A stretch of 64,000 nucleotides of DNA. Source: Mycobacterium sp. (GTDB lineage: Bacteria; Actinomycetota; Actinomycetes; Mycobacteriales; Mycobacteriaceae). The translations under genes and the position numbers were made by a program. Shown piece by piece: positions 47,032 to 56,104 of the stretch (position 1 is the stretch's first letter; each line of letters starts with the position of its first letter). The notes beneath the pieces are model-generated. The model did no database searches. It was not told where the DNA came from and saw only the letters and a program-made list of their open reading frames with translations. The DNA lies in the NCBI GenBank assembly GCA_003987775.1, contig RXJD01000037.1, positions 124,001 through 188,000 of the forward strand, given 5' to 3'.

Positions 47032-48317
47032 CAGTTCGGCCCTTCCGGCAGCAGCAGTCCGGGTAGTCCGTCCGCGGGGTTGGTGGCGTGAATCTCGGCC
47101 GGTGCCGGTACGGGGCCGACGCCCGCCGGCGTATTCGGCAGCGGCGGAACGTAATCCGGCCGCAGCCAGTCTTCGCTGTAGGTCAACTCGTTCGGCCGCG
47201 CCACGGCACCGACCACCGTGTTCTCACCCAGCGGCGGGAAGTTGTACTGACGATTCTTGATGATCGGGGCCAGATACTGCACGCACAGCTTCGCCGACTG
47301 TTGATACCCCAGGCGCGACGCGGCCTGAATGGCACCACACAGAAAGGCGATGGGGTTGGCGAAGTTGTTGAATGACGGCGCACCGCTCAAGGTGCCCTGC
47401 GCAGGCTGGTAGATGTTCATGAAGTTCTGCAGTTCGGTCGGGGCGATGTGCAACGCCTGCTTGATGTCGCCGAGGCTGGCGTTGAGCACCCGGGAAACCG
47501 AGGTGAGCGTGTCTACCGAGGTGCCCAGCGCGTCCCGATTCTCGGCCACGAAGCCGGTGACGTCGCGTGCCACATCGGCCAGGGCCGCGACGGCATTGCC
47601 GACTTCGTCCGGGTCGTTGGCCAACATGCCGCTCACCGAGGCGAGGTTCTGGTTGAGCTGTGTCATCAGGTCCGCGCTGCTCTGCAGCGCCGACACCAGG
47701 ATGGACAGGTTGCGCACGGTGCTGAACAGGTCGTTGCTGTGGTCGGCGATCGCCGAAACAGCCTGGGACAGCTTGACCAGCGTGTCGCGGAAGGTCGCGC
47801 CCTGGCCGCGGAGGTTACTGGCGGCGGTGTTGACGACCGCGCCCAGGGGGCTCACATTGCCCGGCCGCGTCGGCTGCAGCATCCGGGCGAGTCTTTCCAG
47901 ATCCGAACGCAGGTCGTCCCACTCCACGGGTACGGCGGTGCGCTCCAACGGGATCACCGCATCGGTATGCAGTTGCGGTCCGCCGGTGTAGGCCGGTGTC
48001 AGCTGAATGGCGCGCGAGGTGACCAGTGACGGCGAGAGGATGACTGCTTTGGCGTCGGCGGGCACCTGGTATCGGGAATCGTAGAAGAAGGTGATCTTGA
48101 CGCGTTGCGGTTGCGGTTCGATCCTGTCGATCTTTCCGACGGCCACCCCCAGGATGCGCACCTCGTCGCCGACGAAGATGCCGTTGCTGTTCTGGAAGTA
48201 GGCGACGACCGTGGTTCTGCCGGAGGCCGCCAGTGCATGCCACGCCGCCGCCACTCCGGCGAGCAGGGTGAGCACCAGCACGGCGCCCAGACCGACGCGA
48301 ACAGTGTTGCGGTTCAT
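47031..48317 (-). CDS. mceD: Mce family protein MceD
   Basis: The 428-residue Mce subunit has an N-terminal membrane segment (VGLGAVLVLTLLAGVAAAWHAL), the MCE domain (about 35-115, VVAYFQNSNGIFVGDEVRILGVAVGKID), a long coiled-coil helical region with many hydrophobic repeats, and a Pro-rich C-terminal tail (DYVPPLPNTPAGVGPVPAPA). The ATG at 48317 overlaps the mceC stop by ATGA. It would form part of the extended needle-like channel of the complex. Confidence 0.9.
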   Translation of the reverse strand: MNRNTVRVGLGAVLVLTLLAGVAAAWHALAASGRTTVVAYFQNSNGIFVGDEVRILGVAVGKIDRIEPQPQRVKITFFYDSRYQVPADAKAVILSPSLVTSRAIQLTPAYTGGPQLHTDAVIPLERTAVPVEWDDLRSDLERLARMLQPTRPGNVSPLGAVVNTAASNLRGQGATFRDTLVKLSQAVSAIADHSNDLFSTVRNLSILVSALQSSADLMTQLNQNLASVSGMLANDPDEVGNAVAALADVARDVTGFVAENRDALGTSVDTLTSVSRVLNASLGDIKQALHIAPTELQNFMNIYQPAQGTLSGAPSFNNFANPIAFLCGAIQAASRLGYQQSAKLCVQYLAPIIKNRQYNFPPLGENTVVGAVARPNELTYSEDWLRPDYVPPLPNTPAGVGPVPAPAEIHATNPADGLPGLLLPEGPN

Positions 48318-49603
48318 CGTTGTTCCCCCGGGGCAGGCACGAACACCGGCGGGTGCGTCGGCACCGGCGGCGGTGCGGTCTGCCCGGGCGCCAACGCCGG
48401 TGGTCCCGGTGGGGGTCCACCGGGCGGCGGCGCGGGCAGCGGTTCCCGGTAGGGATAACGGGCATCGCCGGGGTTTCCGGTGATCGCGTCCGGCAGGGTC
48501 AACCTCGGCTCCCCACCCTGGCCGGTGCGTGGATACGGCATCGGCAGCGCGGGTGTGCCGGGTTGACCGACCTGGGGATCGGTGAGTTGGGAGGGCAGCA
48601 ACACCGTGGGGTCCAGCCCCAGGTCGGAGAAGGCCGCGTCGATGAACGGCTGAAGGAATTGCCCCGGTATCAGGTTCGCGATGTAGAAGTTGAACCAGGG
48701 TCCGGTGGACATCGACTCCCCCAGCGACGACGCATAATCGTTGAACTTCTTGATTGCCAGTGCAATTCGCTCTTTACGATGGTCGACGATCGCCAGGGCC
48801 CCGTTAAGCCTGTCCAGCGTCGGCTTCAGGGTCTGGCGGTTGTCGGCGATGAATCCCTTGAGCTGACGACTCGCGGCGTCGATGTTGCCGGATATCTGGT
48901 CCAGCGCCCGGCTCTGGCCGCGCAATTCCGCCAGAACCGTGTTGCTGTCGCCGACCAGCCGCACTATCTGATCGCTGTGATCGGCGAGCACCGTGGTCGC
49001 TTTGTTCGCGTTGGACAACAGGTTCCGCAGCTGCGCATCGCGGTCGGCCAGCACCGTGGAGAACCGGGCGACGCCGCTGAGCGCGAGCTTCAGGTCGGGA
49101 GCGGTATCGGCAAAGGTGTCGGCCAGCACTCCCAGCGATTCGGACAGCCGGTCGGTGTCCAGCCCGCTGATGGTGGCCGCCAGATCTCCGAGCGCGTCGG
49201 GAAGCTGGTAGGGCGACGTGGTGCGCTCGAGCGGAATCGGTCCGCGCAGTCTGCCGTCGCCGCGGGGCGTGACCTCCAGGATCTTCGCGCCCAGCAGGCT
49301 TTTGGTCTTGATCGACGCCTCGCTGCGTTCGCCGAGCCGGATGTGCTTGTCGACCTCGAAAGTGACCAGCACCCGAGGGCCGTCCAGCGCGATGCTGTCG
49401 ACCTTGCCCGCCTTGTACCCCGAAACCTGCACCGCGGTCCCGATCAACAACCCGCCCGCTTCAGCGAAGTACGCCGAGTACTCTTTCGCGGACTTGAAGA
49501 ACGGCAGCTTGCTGTACGTCAGGGCGGTCCCGACCACGGCGGCGACGACCACCACCCCGACGGCACCGACGACTAGCGGATTGCGTTCGGAGAAATATTT
49601 CAT
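48314..49603 (-). CDS. mceC: Mce family protein MceC
   Basis: The 429-residue product has an N-terminal anchor (FSERNPLVVGAVGVVVVAAVVGTAL), the MCE domain (about 40-115; YSAYFAEAGGLLIGTAVQVSGYKAGKVDSIAL) with the conserved GYKAG turn, helical coiled coils and a strongly Pro-rich tail from about residue 345 (PPPGGPPPGPPALAPGQTAPPP). The ATG at 49603 overlaps the mceB stop by ATGA; an upstream in-frame reading into mceB was rejected. The Pro-rich tail of the third gene is common in mce operons and may span the peptidoglycan or contact partners. Confidence 0.9.
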   Translation of the reverse strand: MKYFSERNPLVVGAVGVVVVAAVVGTALTYSKLPFFKSAKEYSAYFAEAGGLLIGTAVQVSGYKAGKVDSIALDGPRVLVTFEVDKHIRLGERSEASIKTKSLLGAKILEVTPRGDGRLRGPIPLERTTSPYQLPDALGDLAATISGLDTDRLSESLGVLADTFADTAPDLKLALSGVARFSTVLADRDAQLRNLLSNANKATTVLADHSDQIVRLVGDSNTVLAELRGQSRALDQISGNIDAASRQLKGFIADNRQTLKPTLDRLNGALAIVDHRKERIALAIKKFNDYASSLGESMSTGPWFNFYIANLIPGQFLQPFIDAAFSDLGLDPTVLLPSQLTDPQVGQPGTPALPMPYPRTGQGGEPRLTLPDAITGNPGDARYPYREPLPAPPPGGPPPGPPALAPGQTAPPPVPTHPPVFVPAPGEQR

Positions 49604-50628
49604 CGCGGCGTGCACCTTCCCGACGGCTGACCGATCACCTTGACGTAAACCGGTTGTCCGCCTTTGCCGTTCACCTTCAAAATCAGGTCGCACAGGTAAA
49701 AGCTGAAGAAGTCGCCGTGCAGGCCCTGCCGGTTGAGCATCTGATAGGCATCGGGCAGGGTGTTGAGCAGATCGTCGAAGTAGTCGTGATCGGCCAGCAC
49801 GAGACTCGCGATGCGGTCCGACTCGTGCAGGACTTTTCCGAGCGGTTGGCGTCCCTGTGCCAGCAGATCGGCGAGGGAGCCGGCGGCCGCGTTGCTGTAG
49901 GCCAGCGACGTGCTGATGTCCTGCCTGTGGTCGGCCAGCGTCGCCAGCAATTGCGACAACGAGTCCACGGCCTTGGCGAATTGGGTGCTCTGATCGCCGA
50001 GGGATCCCATCACGGTGTTCAGGTTCACGATGACCTGCCCGATCAGCTGACCCCGATCGGCGAGCGTGTTCGTCAACGCCGCGGTGCGCACCAGGACCGA
50101 GTTGATGGTGGCGCCCTCACCCTGGAACGCCTTGATCAGTTCGCTGGACAATACGTTGACCTGCTGGGGATCCAGCGCGTGGAACAACGGCCGGAAACCG
50201 CCGATCAAGGCGTCCAGGTCCAGCGCGGGGGCGGTCCGGGCCAGCGGGATCGTGCCCCCGGGGGGAAGTTGCCGCGCGCTGCCGACACCTTCCTCGAGGG
50301 CCAGGTAGCGCCCACCGATCAGATTCTGATACCTGACGACCGCGCGGGTGCCCTCGGTGAGAACCACCGAGTCGTCTGCGCTGAAGTCGACGAGTGCGGT
50401 GCCGTCGTCCTGGATCGCGATCTTCTTGACCTGGCCGACCTCCACCCCCGCGATGCGCACGAAGTTGTCGGCTTCCAGACCCGAGACATTGCTGAACTGT
50501 GCCCGGTATTGCCTTTCTTTCCCGAACCGCAGGTCAGCGAAAATCGCCAGCATGGCGGCCAGGCCCAGGACGCACACGGCCATGAAGATGGCGAGCCGCC
50601 AGATCGCCCCTGGCACAGTCATTCTCAC
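49600..50628 (-). CDS. mceB: Mce family protein MceB
   Basis: The 342-residue subunit starts MRMTVPGAIWRLAIFMAVCVLGLAAMLAIFADL, a membrane anchor, and continues with the MCE domain (about 40-115; YRAQFSNVSGLEADNFVRIAGVEVGQVKKI) and coiled coils. It has no Pro-rich tail and a short C-terminus with two cysteines (FYLCDLILKV, GRCTPR), as in other MceB proteins. The gap to mceA upstream is 18 bases and the stop overlaps mceC. Confidence 0.92.
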   Translation of the reverse strand: MRMTVPGAIWRLAIFMAVCVLGLAAMLAIFADLRFGKERQYRAQFSNVSGLEADNFVRIAGVEVGQVKKIAIQDDGTALVDFSADDSVVLTEGTRAVVRYQNLIGGRYLALEEGVGSARQLPPGGTIPLARTAPALDLDALIGGFRPLFHALDPQQVNVLSSELIKAFQGEGATINSVLVRTAALTNTLADRGQLIGQVIVNLNTVMGSLGDQSTQFAKAVDSLSQLLATLADHRQDISTSLAYSNAAAGSLADLLAQGRQPLGKVLHESDRIASLVLADHDYFDDLLNTLPDAYQMLNRQGLHGDFFSFYLCDLILKVNGKGGQPVYVKVIGQPSGRCTPR

Positions 50629-50646
50629 GTGGGCTGCTCCTCTGGT

Positions 50647-52068
50647 TCAGTGCCCGCTCGGGGTGGGTTGCACCTGAGCCGGGAAGGGCGGCACGAACGG
50701 CTCGGATCCCGGCGGCGCAGGGCCGGGTTCGCGCGGTGCGCCCGCCGGAGGTGCCGGCGGCAGGCCCGGATACAGCGGCGTTCCGTCCGGTGCGTATTGC
50801 ACGGCGCCGTAGGGCGGCGCCCCCGGATAGGGAATGGGTCCGGGCGCAGGCCCTCCCGGATAGCGGATGCTGGGTGGCTCGGGTATCCCCCGGGTGACCG
50901 GGAGATAGTCCGCGTAGGCCGGGAAGGCGATCCCCGGGTTGGGCCGGATATCGAGGCCGGTTCCCCAACCGGTGTCCGTGATGAGCTGCCGCAGAGGCCA
51001 ATTGGCTGCCACGTCAGGCAAGGATCCACAACCGGGTTTACCGCCCGGGCCGCCCTTGGCACCGACGATCGGGAGGTTCTCCGGGTAGCGGTACTGATCG
51101 GCACCGAACAGCGGAGTGCTGTCGATGACCAGCGAGTAGCCGTTCGCGCCGCCGGTTGCGTCGAGATATCCGGTGTCCAGAGCGAGCTTTGCGCCGACCA
51201 GCATGCACGTCAGTCCGGGGTTGTACTTCATCAGCAGGCTGGTGGTGGGCTCCAGCAGGTTCACGGCGCGGATCAGGTTGTCTCTGTTGGCTCCCAGCAC
51301 TTGAATACCGCTGCGGGACAACCCGATGACGTCGGCGAGCAATGCGTCCAGCGCCGGTGCGTCGGAGATGGTCGAGCTGGTCACACTGGCCCCGTCCAGT
51401 GCCCGCAGAATGTCCTGTGCCGCAGCGCTGTAGGTGTCGGCGGCGCGTCCGCCCGCCCGGGTGTCAGCGCGGATGGTCTCGGCTCGCGGGTTGACCGACA
51501 ACAGCACCTGGTTGGCGTCGGTGATGCCCTGCCCGATCGCCGCGCCGTGACCGCGCAATCCTTCGGCCAGTGCGGACAGCACGCCGTTCAACTTGGCCGG
51601 GTCGATCTGGCTGAGCACCTTGACCAGGTTGGCGAACATGGTGTTGACCTCGGTGCCGACGCTGTCGACCCTGATCGACGCACCGGCGGCCAGGCGCCGG
51701 CCACTGGGGTCCCTCGGGTAGACCAGGTCGACGTATTTGGCGCTGAACAGCGTGGTCGCCCGGATCCGGGCTCCCACGTTTGCCGGGATGTACTTGACCT
51801 GCCCCGGGTAGATGTCCAGCCTGATGCGCACTTCGCCGTTGCCGGTGCTGATGGCGCCCACCCGGCCCACTTGCACGCCGCGCATCTTGACCTTGCCGCC
51901 GCGTTCCATCACCAGCCCCGCCCGGTCCGAGATCAGCGTCACCGGAACGTAGGATTTGAGCGACCCGCTGAACAGCGCCGAGGTCGCGAGCACCACGCCG
52001 GTCGTCGACACCAGAAGTATCAGGGTCCACCAGGCGGGATGCATTCCCCCAGGACGTGATTCCTGCAT
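50647..52068 (-). CDS. mceA: Mce family protein MceA
   Basis: The 473-residue subunit is the first Mce of the operon. It has a membrane segment (PAWWTLILLVSTTGVVLATSALF), the MCE domain (about 40-120; YVPVTLISDRAGLVMERGGKVKMRGVQVGRV), the extended helical region and a long Pro-rich tail (from about 400). The start at 52068 follows GGGGGAGG by a few bases; a second ATG at 52044 is possible. A gap of 20 bases separates it from yrbEB. MceA in other operons sets the cargo class, but this one cannot be assigned to mce1-mce8 from sequence alone. Confidence 0.9.
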   Translation of the reverse strand: MQESRPGGMHPAWWTLILLVSTTGVVLATSALFSGSLKSYVPVTLISDRAGLVMERGGKVKMRGVQVGRVGAISTGNGEVRIRLDIYPGQVKYIPANVGARIRATTLFSAKYVDLVYPRDPSGRRLAAGASIRVDSVGTEVNTMFANLVKVLSQIDPAKLNGVLSALAEGLRGHGAAIGQGITDANQVLLSVNPRAETIRADTRAGGRAADTYSAAAQDILRALDGASVTSSTISDAPALDALLADVIGLSRSGIQVLGANRDNLIRAVNLLEPTTSLLMKYNPGLTCMLVGAKLALDTGYLDATGGANGYSLVIDSTPLFGADQYRYPENLPIVGAKGGPGGKPGCGSLPDVAANWPLRQLITDTGWGTGLDIRPNPGIAFPAYADYLPVTRGIPEPPSIRYPGGPAPGPIPYPGAPPYGAVQYAPDGTPLYPGLPPAPPAGAPREPGPAPPGSEPFVPPFPAQVQPTPSGH

Positions 52069-52088
52069 GCCTCCCCCGCTCTGCCGGA

Positions 52089-52946
52089 CTAGCCCGACAA
52101 GTTGAAGTGGCCGGACTGTCCGTGAACGGACAGCGAAATCGCCAGCACCACAAGGGTCAACACGATCAGCGAGGTACGGACCGAATGGCCCACGGCCTCC
52201 CCCACTCCGGCGGGCCCACCGCGGGCGGTATATCCGTAATAGGTGTGTACCAACATGATTGCGATGGCGGCGACGATCACCGTGACGAACGACCAGAGCA
52301 GATCGATCGAATTGAGGAAGGTGTGGAAGTAGTGGTCGTACACACCGGTGGACTGGCCGTACAACCGGGTGGTTCCGAACCGGGCGGCCTGGAAGGCGCA
52401 CACCACGGCCACGCAGTACAGCGGGATGACCACCGCCACCCCTGCCACCACCCGGGTGGAGACCAGGTAGGCGACCGAACGGACGGCCATCACCTCGAGC
52501 GCATCGATCTCATCGGCGATGCTCATCGCCCCGAGCTGCGCGGTGGCACCGGCACCGATGGTGGCGGCCAGACCGACACCGGCCACCGCCGGCGCGATGA
52601 TCCGGACGTTGACGTAGGCGGAGATGAAGCCGGTCATCGCCTCCACGCCGATGCCCGAGAGTTGGTTGTAGCCCTGCACGGCGATGACCGCACCGGTCGA
52701 CAAGGTGAGGAAGCCGACGATCACCACCGTGCCACCGATCACGGCGAGCGCACCGGTGCCCAGGCTCATCTGGGCGACCAGCCGCACGATCTCCCGGCCG
52801 TAACGCCCGAAGGCCGTACGCATTTCGGCGAATGTCCTGATGTAGAAGGCCACTTGGGTGCCCACGTGGTTCCAGCTCGCCGCCACGCCTTTTGCCGGCC
52901 CGCTCAGCCAGGCGAGTCGATTGATCACCGCGCCGTCGTCACTCAT
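52089..52946 (-). CDS. yrbEB: Mce-associated permease YrbEB
   Basis: The 285-residue membrane protein is the second MlaE-type permease of the operon, forming a heterodimer with YrbEA in the inner membrane and working with an MceG-type ATPase encoded elsewhere. It shows the MlaE core (GATAQLGAMSIADEIDALEVMAVRSVAYLVSTRVVAG) and several transmembrane helices. The start ATG at 52946 overlaps the yrbEA stop by ATGA. A longer reading that starts inside yrbEA was rejected. Confidence 0.93.
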   Translation of the reverse strand: MSDDGAVINRLAWLSGPAKGVAASWNHVGTQVAFYIRTFAEMRTAFGRYGREIVRLVAQMSLGTGALAVIGGTVVIVGFLTLSTGAVIAVQGYNQLSGIGVEAMTGFISAYVNVRIIAPAVAGVGLAATIGAGATAQLGAMSIADEIDALEVMAVRSVAYLVSTRVVAGVAVVIPLYCVAVVCAFQAARFGTTRLYGQSTGVYDHYFHTFLNSIDLLWSFVTVIVAAIAIMLVHTYYGYTARGGPAGVGEAVGHSVRTSLIVLTLVVLAISLSVHGQSGHFNLSG

Positions 52947-53713
52947 TGCGGCCCCGTGTAGAAAACCGCCGTGGCGACGATGTTGATCAGGAACAGGGCG
53001 ATGAACGAGTAGACGACCGTCTCGTTGACCGCGTTGCCCACCCCTTGCGGCCCCTTGCTCACGGAAATGCCCTTGTAGCAGGCGATCAGGGCCGCCGCCA
53101 TGCCGAACAGCGCTCCCTTGACCAATCCGAGGATCAGGTCGGGCAGGTGGGTGATCAAGGTCAGTCCCGCGGCGAAGGCCCCGGGCGTGACGTGCTGGAC
53201 GAACACCGAGAACACGAAGGAACCGGCCATACCCACCAGCGTCACCAACGACACCAGGGACACCGCGACCACGGTGGCGGCTAACACGCGGGGTGCCGCC
53301 AATCGGCGAATCGGGTCGACACCCATCACCCGCAAGGCGTTGAGCTCGTCGTGAATCGCGCGGGAACCGAGATCGGCGCACATCGCGGTCGCTCCGGTGC
53401 CGGCTACGACGAGAACCGTCACCACCGGGCCGATCTGGGTCACCGAGGCGGTGGCCGCGCCGGTTCCGGAGAAATCGGCAGCACCGAATTCCACCAGCAG
53501 GATGTTGAGGGTGAAGACCACCAGCACGGTGAACGGAATGGTCAGCAGCAGCGTCGGAATCAACGAGACCCGCGCCACGAACCAGCTTTGCATGAGGAAT
53601 TCGCGCCACGGGAAGGGCAATTTGAACATCGCCACGAAGGTGTCCAGTGACATCGCGAAGAACTCGCCGACGGACCGCAACGGCCTGGTGACCCTCTCGT
53701 CGATCGAAACCAT
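52943..53713 (-). CDS. yrbEA: Mce-associated permease YrbEA
   Basis: The 256-residue MlaE-type permease is the first gene of the mce operon. It shows FQLPF-like WREFLMQSWFVARVSLIPTLLLTIPFT and the core ATAMCADLGSRAIHDELNALRVMGVDPIRRLAAPR, like M. tuberculosis YrbE1A. With YrbEB it forms the inner-membrane pore that couples ATP use by MceG to lipid movement through the MceA-F complex. The promoter must lie in the 203-bp spacer toward the divergent Hsp70-like gene. No regulator of the Mce1R/Mce2R/KstR type is beside it. Confidence 0.94.
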   Translation of the reverse strand: MVSIDERVTRPLRSVGEFFAMSLDTFVAMFKLPFPWREFLMQSWFVARVSLIPTLLLTIPFTVLVVFTLNILLVEFGAADFSGTGAATASVTQIGPVVTVLVVAGTGATAMCADLGSRAIHDELNALRVMGVDPIRRLAAPRVLAATVVAVSLVSLVTLVGMAGSFVFSVFVQHVTPGAFAAGLTLITHLPDLILGLVKGALFGMAAALIACYKGISVSKGPQGVGNAVNETVVYSFIALFLINIVATAVFYTGPQ

Positions 53714-53916
53714 CGGCGGCTTCCCTCTTCTTTGCGCGATGCCGGCCGGTTCAGCTTGCGAAAGGCACGCGCCGTCGCACTAGGGTCTTAGGTCGCCAAC
53801 TTCCGTTCCCGAAAACACTTGCGTATCGGCCGGCCAGGACCACCTCCCGAGTGCCACCACGCCCGTCAGGACCGGTTGGTGCCGAACGGCCTTGCCGGGC
53901 CCTAGAATTGTGCGGA
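53714..53916. promoter_or_regulatory. Divergent promoter region of the mce operon and the Hsp70-like gene
   Basis: The 203-bp spacer is the only non-coding DNA available for both divergent promoters. No known operator or palindrome of clear quality was found. A CTAGG-containing AT-richer patch lies around 53780-53800. Confidence 0.3.
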
Positions 53917-55443
53917 ATGAGAGTCGGTATCGACTTCGGGACCACCCACACCGTCGCCGCGATCGTCGACCGTGGCAACTACCCGGTCGTCGCCTACGAC
54001 GGTGTCGACGCGTGGCCGTCGGTGATCGCGGCCAACCCCGACGGCGAGTTGCGCTTCGGTTTGGACGCCGCCGCCGTCCGTCACGAACCCGGCTGGGAGG
54101 TGCTCAGGTCGTTCAAGCGGCTGCTCAACGACGCGGGCCCGCAGACCACGGTGCGACTGGCCGGCCGTGAGCACCGGCTGGCCGAGCTGCTCACCGGGTT
54201 CCTCGCGCAACTCAAGAGCGATCTGTTGCAGCGCTCGAACGCCGGTGCCGCCCGCGGCGAGGCCGTCCAGGCCGCGATCAGCGTGCCCGCCAATTCGTCC
54301 AGCGCGCAACGCTTTATGACGCTCGACGCGTTCGCGGCGGCGGGATTCGAGGTCGTCGCACTGTTGAACGAACCGTCCGCAGCGGGCCTGGAATACGCCC
54401 ACCGTTACCGCTCCACGATTACCGCCAAGCGCGAGTACGTGCTGATCTACGACCTCGGTGGCGGCACGTTCGACGCCTCGTTGCTGAAAATGGCCGGGCA
54501 CGTCAATGAAGTCGTGGTCAGTGAAGGCATTCAGCGCCTGGGCGGCGACGACTTCGACGAGGCGATCGCGCAATTGGTCCTGGCTGATTCGCAGCTGCCC
54601 GCGTTGACGGGCGAACCGTATGAGCTTCTCGTCGAGGAGTGCGCCACCCGTAAAGAGGCGGTCGGCCCGCAGACCCGCCGTTTCCTGGTGGATCTCACCG
54701 TTGTCGACGGGGTCGACCGGCCGCCGTTCTCGTGTCCGATCGACGATGTCTACGCGGCGTGTGCACCCCTTGTCGACAGGACCACGGAGCTTCTGTCGCG
54801 CGTCCTGCATGACCCGGTCGGGGACGGCCGGGACGTTCCCTGGTCGGAGGTGGCGGGCATCTACGTGGTGGGCGGTGCGGGCAGCTTTCCCATCGTGTCA
54901 CGCATGCTGCGCGCGAGCTTCGGCGACAAGCGGGTCAAACGCTCACCGCACCCCTTCGCCGCGACGGCCATCGGGCTTGCCGTCTTCCTCGACACCGAGT
55001 CCGGTTTCGTTCTGTCCGAACGGTTTTCACGGCATTTCGGGGTTTTCCGAGAGGCGGATGAGGGCGCCGACGTCGTCTTCGACCCGATCGTGCCCAAAGA
55101 CGCCGCGTTGCCCGCCGACGGACGCACCCCGCTGGTCGTCAGCCGAAAGTACCGGGCGGCGCACAACATCGGGCATTTCCGGTTCGTGGAATGCAGCCGC
55201 GTGGTCGACGGACGGCCCGACGGCGACGTCACGCCCTATGATCCGGTTTTGTTCCCTTTCGACCCGGCCCTGCGTGAGCGGGACTTGCGCTGCCAACCAG
55301 TGGGACGCTGGCCGGAAGGGCCCGAGGTCGAGGAGATCTACACCGTGGGGCCCAGCGGCGCCGTGGAAGTAACCCTCACCACCGAGCCGACCGGCATCCA
55401 ACGCACCTTCCGGCTGGAACGGCGGGGCCATGGAGTTGTATGA
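53917..55443 (+). CDS. Hsp70-family (DnaK-like) ATPase with short C-terminal region
   Basis: The 508-residue protein starts MRVGIDFGTTHTVAAIVD, the phosphate-1 loop of the actin/Hsp70 fold, and has YDLGGGTFDASLL (phosphate-2) and GIYVVGGAGSFPIVSRML (adenosine motif). The nucleotide domain ends near residue 370. The remaining ~140 residues are shorter than a DnaK substrate domain and look beta-rich, so this is not a canonical chaperone. Hsp70-like genes of this size are known in actinobacteria, with unclear roles. It is divergent from the mce operon and overlaps the nitroreductase gene by 14 bases. An upstream in-frame reading was rejected; the ATG at 53917 fits the conserved N-terminus. Confidence 0.85.
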   Translation: MRVGIDFGTTHTVAAIVDRGNYPVVAYDGVDAWPSVIAANPDGELRFGLDAAAVRHEPGWEVLRSFKRLLNDAGPQTTVRLAGREHRLAELLTGFLAQLKSDLLQRSNAGAARGEAVQAAISVPANSSSAQRFMTLDAFAAAGFEVVALLNEPSAAGLEYAHRYRSTITAKREYVLIYDLGGGTFDASLLKMAGHVNEVVVSEGIQRLGGDDFDEAIAQLVLADSQLPALTGEPYELLVEECATRKEAVGPQTRRFLVDLTVVDGVDRPPFSCPIDDVYAACAPLVDRTTELLSRVLHDPVGDGRDVPWSEVAGIYVVGGAGSFPIVSRMLRASFGDKRVKRSPHPFAATAIGLAVFLDTESGFVLSERFSRHFGVFREADEGADVVFDPIVPKDAALPADGRTPLVVSRKYRAAHNIGHFRFVECSRVVDGRPDGDVTPYDPVLFPFDPALRERDLRCQPVGRWPEGPEVEEIYTVGPSGAVEVTLTTEPTGIQRTFRLERRGHGVV

Positions 55444-56095
55444 CGTCCTGCGAAGCACCTTCGCGGCGCGGGAATTCACCGACGACCCGTTGCCCGACGA
55501 CGTGTTGTACCGGATCTTCGACAATGCCCGGTTCGCGCCCAGCGGCGGCAACCGGCAGGGCGCCCACATCACGGTGGTGCGTGACGCCGCGACACGCCGT
55601 CGGCTCGCAGAACTGGGCGCACCCGCTGCCCGCCGCTATTTCGCCCAGCTGACGGCAGGCGAAAACCCCTGGAACCCAGTGCATCCCAGCGCGGTGCCCA
55701 CAGAGGTCATCGACGACACCGAGATTCCGCAGACGTTCGTCGCGCCGATGGTCAACGCCCCCGTCGTCCTGGTCGTCTCGGTGGACCTCACTGTGGTGGC
55801 CGCCCTGGACCAGGACCTGGACCGCGTCGGCCTGGCGGGCGGCGCGTCCGTGTACCCCCTGGTGTGGAGCATCCTGCTGGCGGCCCGCAACGAAGGATAC
55901 GGCGGCACGATCACGACCATGGCGATCCCGCAGGAAGACGAGATCCGGCGGCTGCTCGGAATTCCCGGCACGCACGCGGTCGCGGCGATCGTCCCGCTGG
56001 GCAAGCCGCCGCGCCAGCTGACCAAGCTGCGCCGGCAGCCGGTCGCCGACTTCGTCACCCGCGAACGTTTCGACGGCACGGCCTTCGCCGGCTGA
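55430..56095 (+). CDS. Nitroreductase-family flavoprotein
   Basis: The 221-residue protein belongs to the FMN-dependent nitroreductase family. It begins YDVLRSTFAAREFTDDPLPDDVLYRIFDNARFAPSGGNRQ, the classical FMN-binding start with Arg/Ser residues, and has PLVWSILLAARNEGYGG later. The enzymes reduce nitro-, quinone- or flavin-type compounds with NAD(P)H, or act in F420/ubiquinone-like chemistry. It overlaps the Hsp70-like gene by 14 bases, indicating coupled translation, and converges with the porin gene after 9 bases. The pairing of an Hsp70-like protein with a nitroreductase is unusual and suggests a joint function. Confidence 0.9.
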   Translation: MELYDVLRSTFAAREFTDDPLPDDVLYRIFDNARFAPSGGNRQGAHITVVRDAATRRRLAELGAPAARRYFAQLTAGENPWNPVHPSAVPTEVIDDTEIPQTFVAPMVNAPVVLVVSVDLTVVAALDQDLDRVGLAGGASVYPLVWSILLAARNEGYGGTITTMAIPQEDEIRRLLGIPGTHAVAAIVPLGKPPRQLTKLRRQPVADFVTRERFDGTAFAG

Positions 56096-56104
56096 ATCCG
56101 CCTC

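Noticed and set aside
49654..52059. Plus-strand open frame of about 801 codons across mceA and mceB
   Set aside because: Antisense shadow of the mce genes; no motif or ribosome site.
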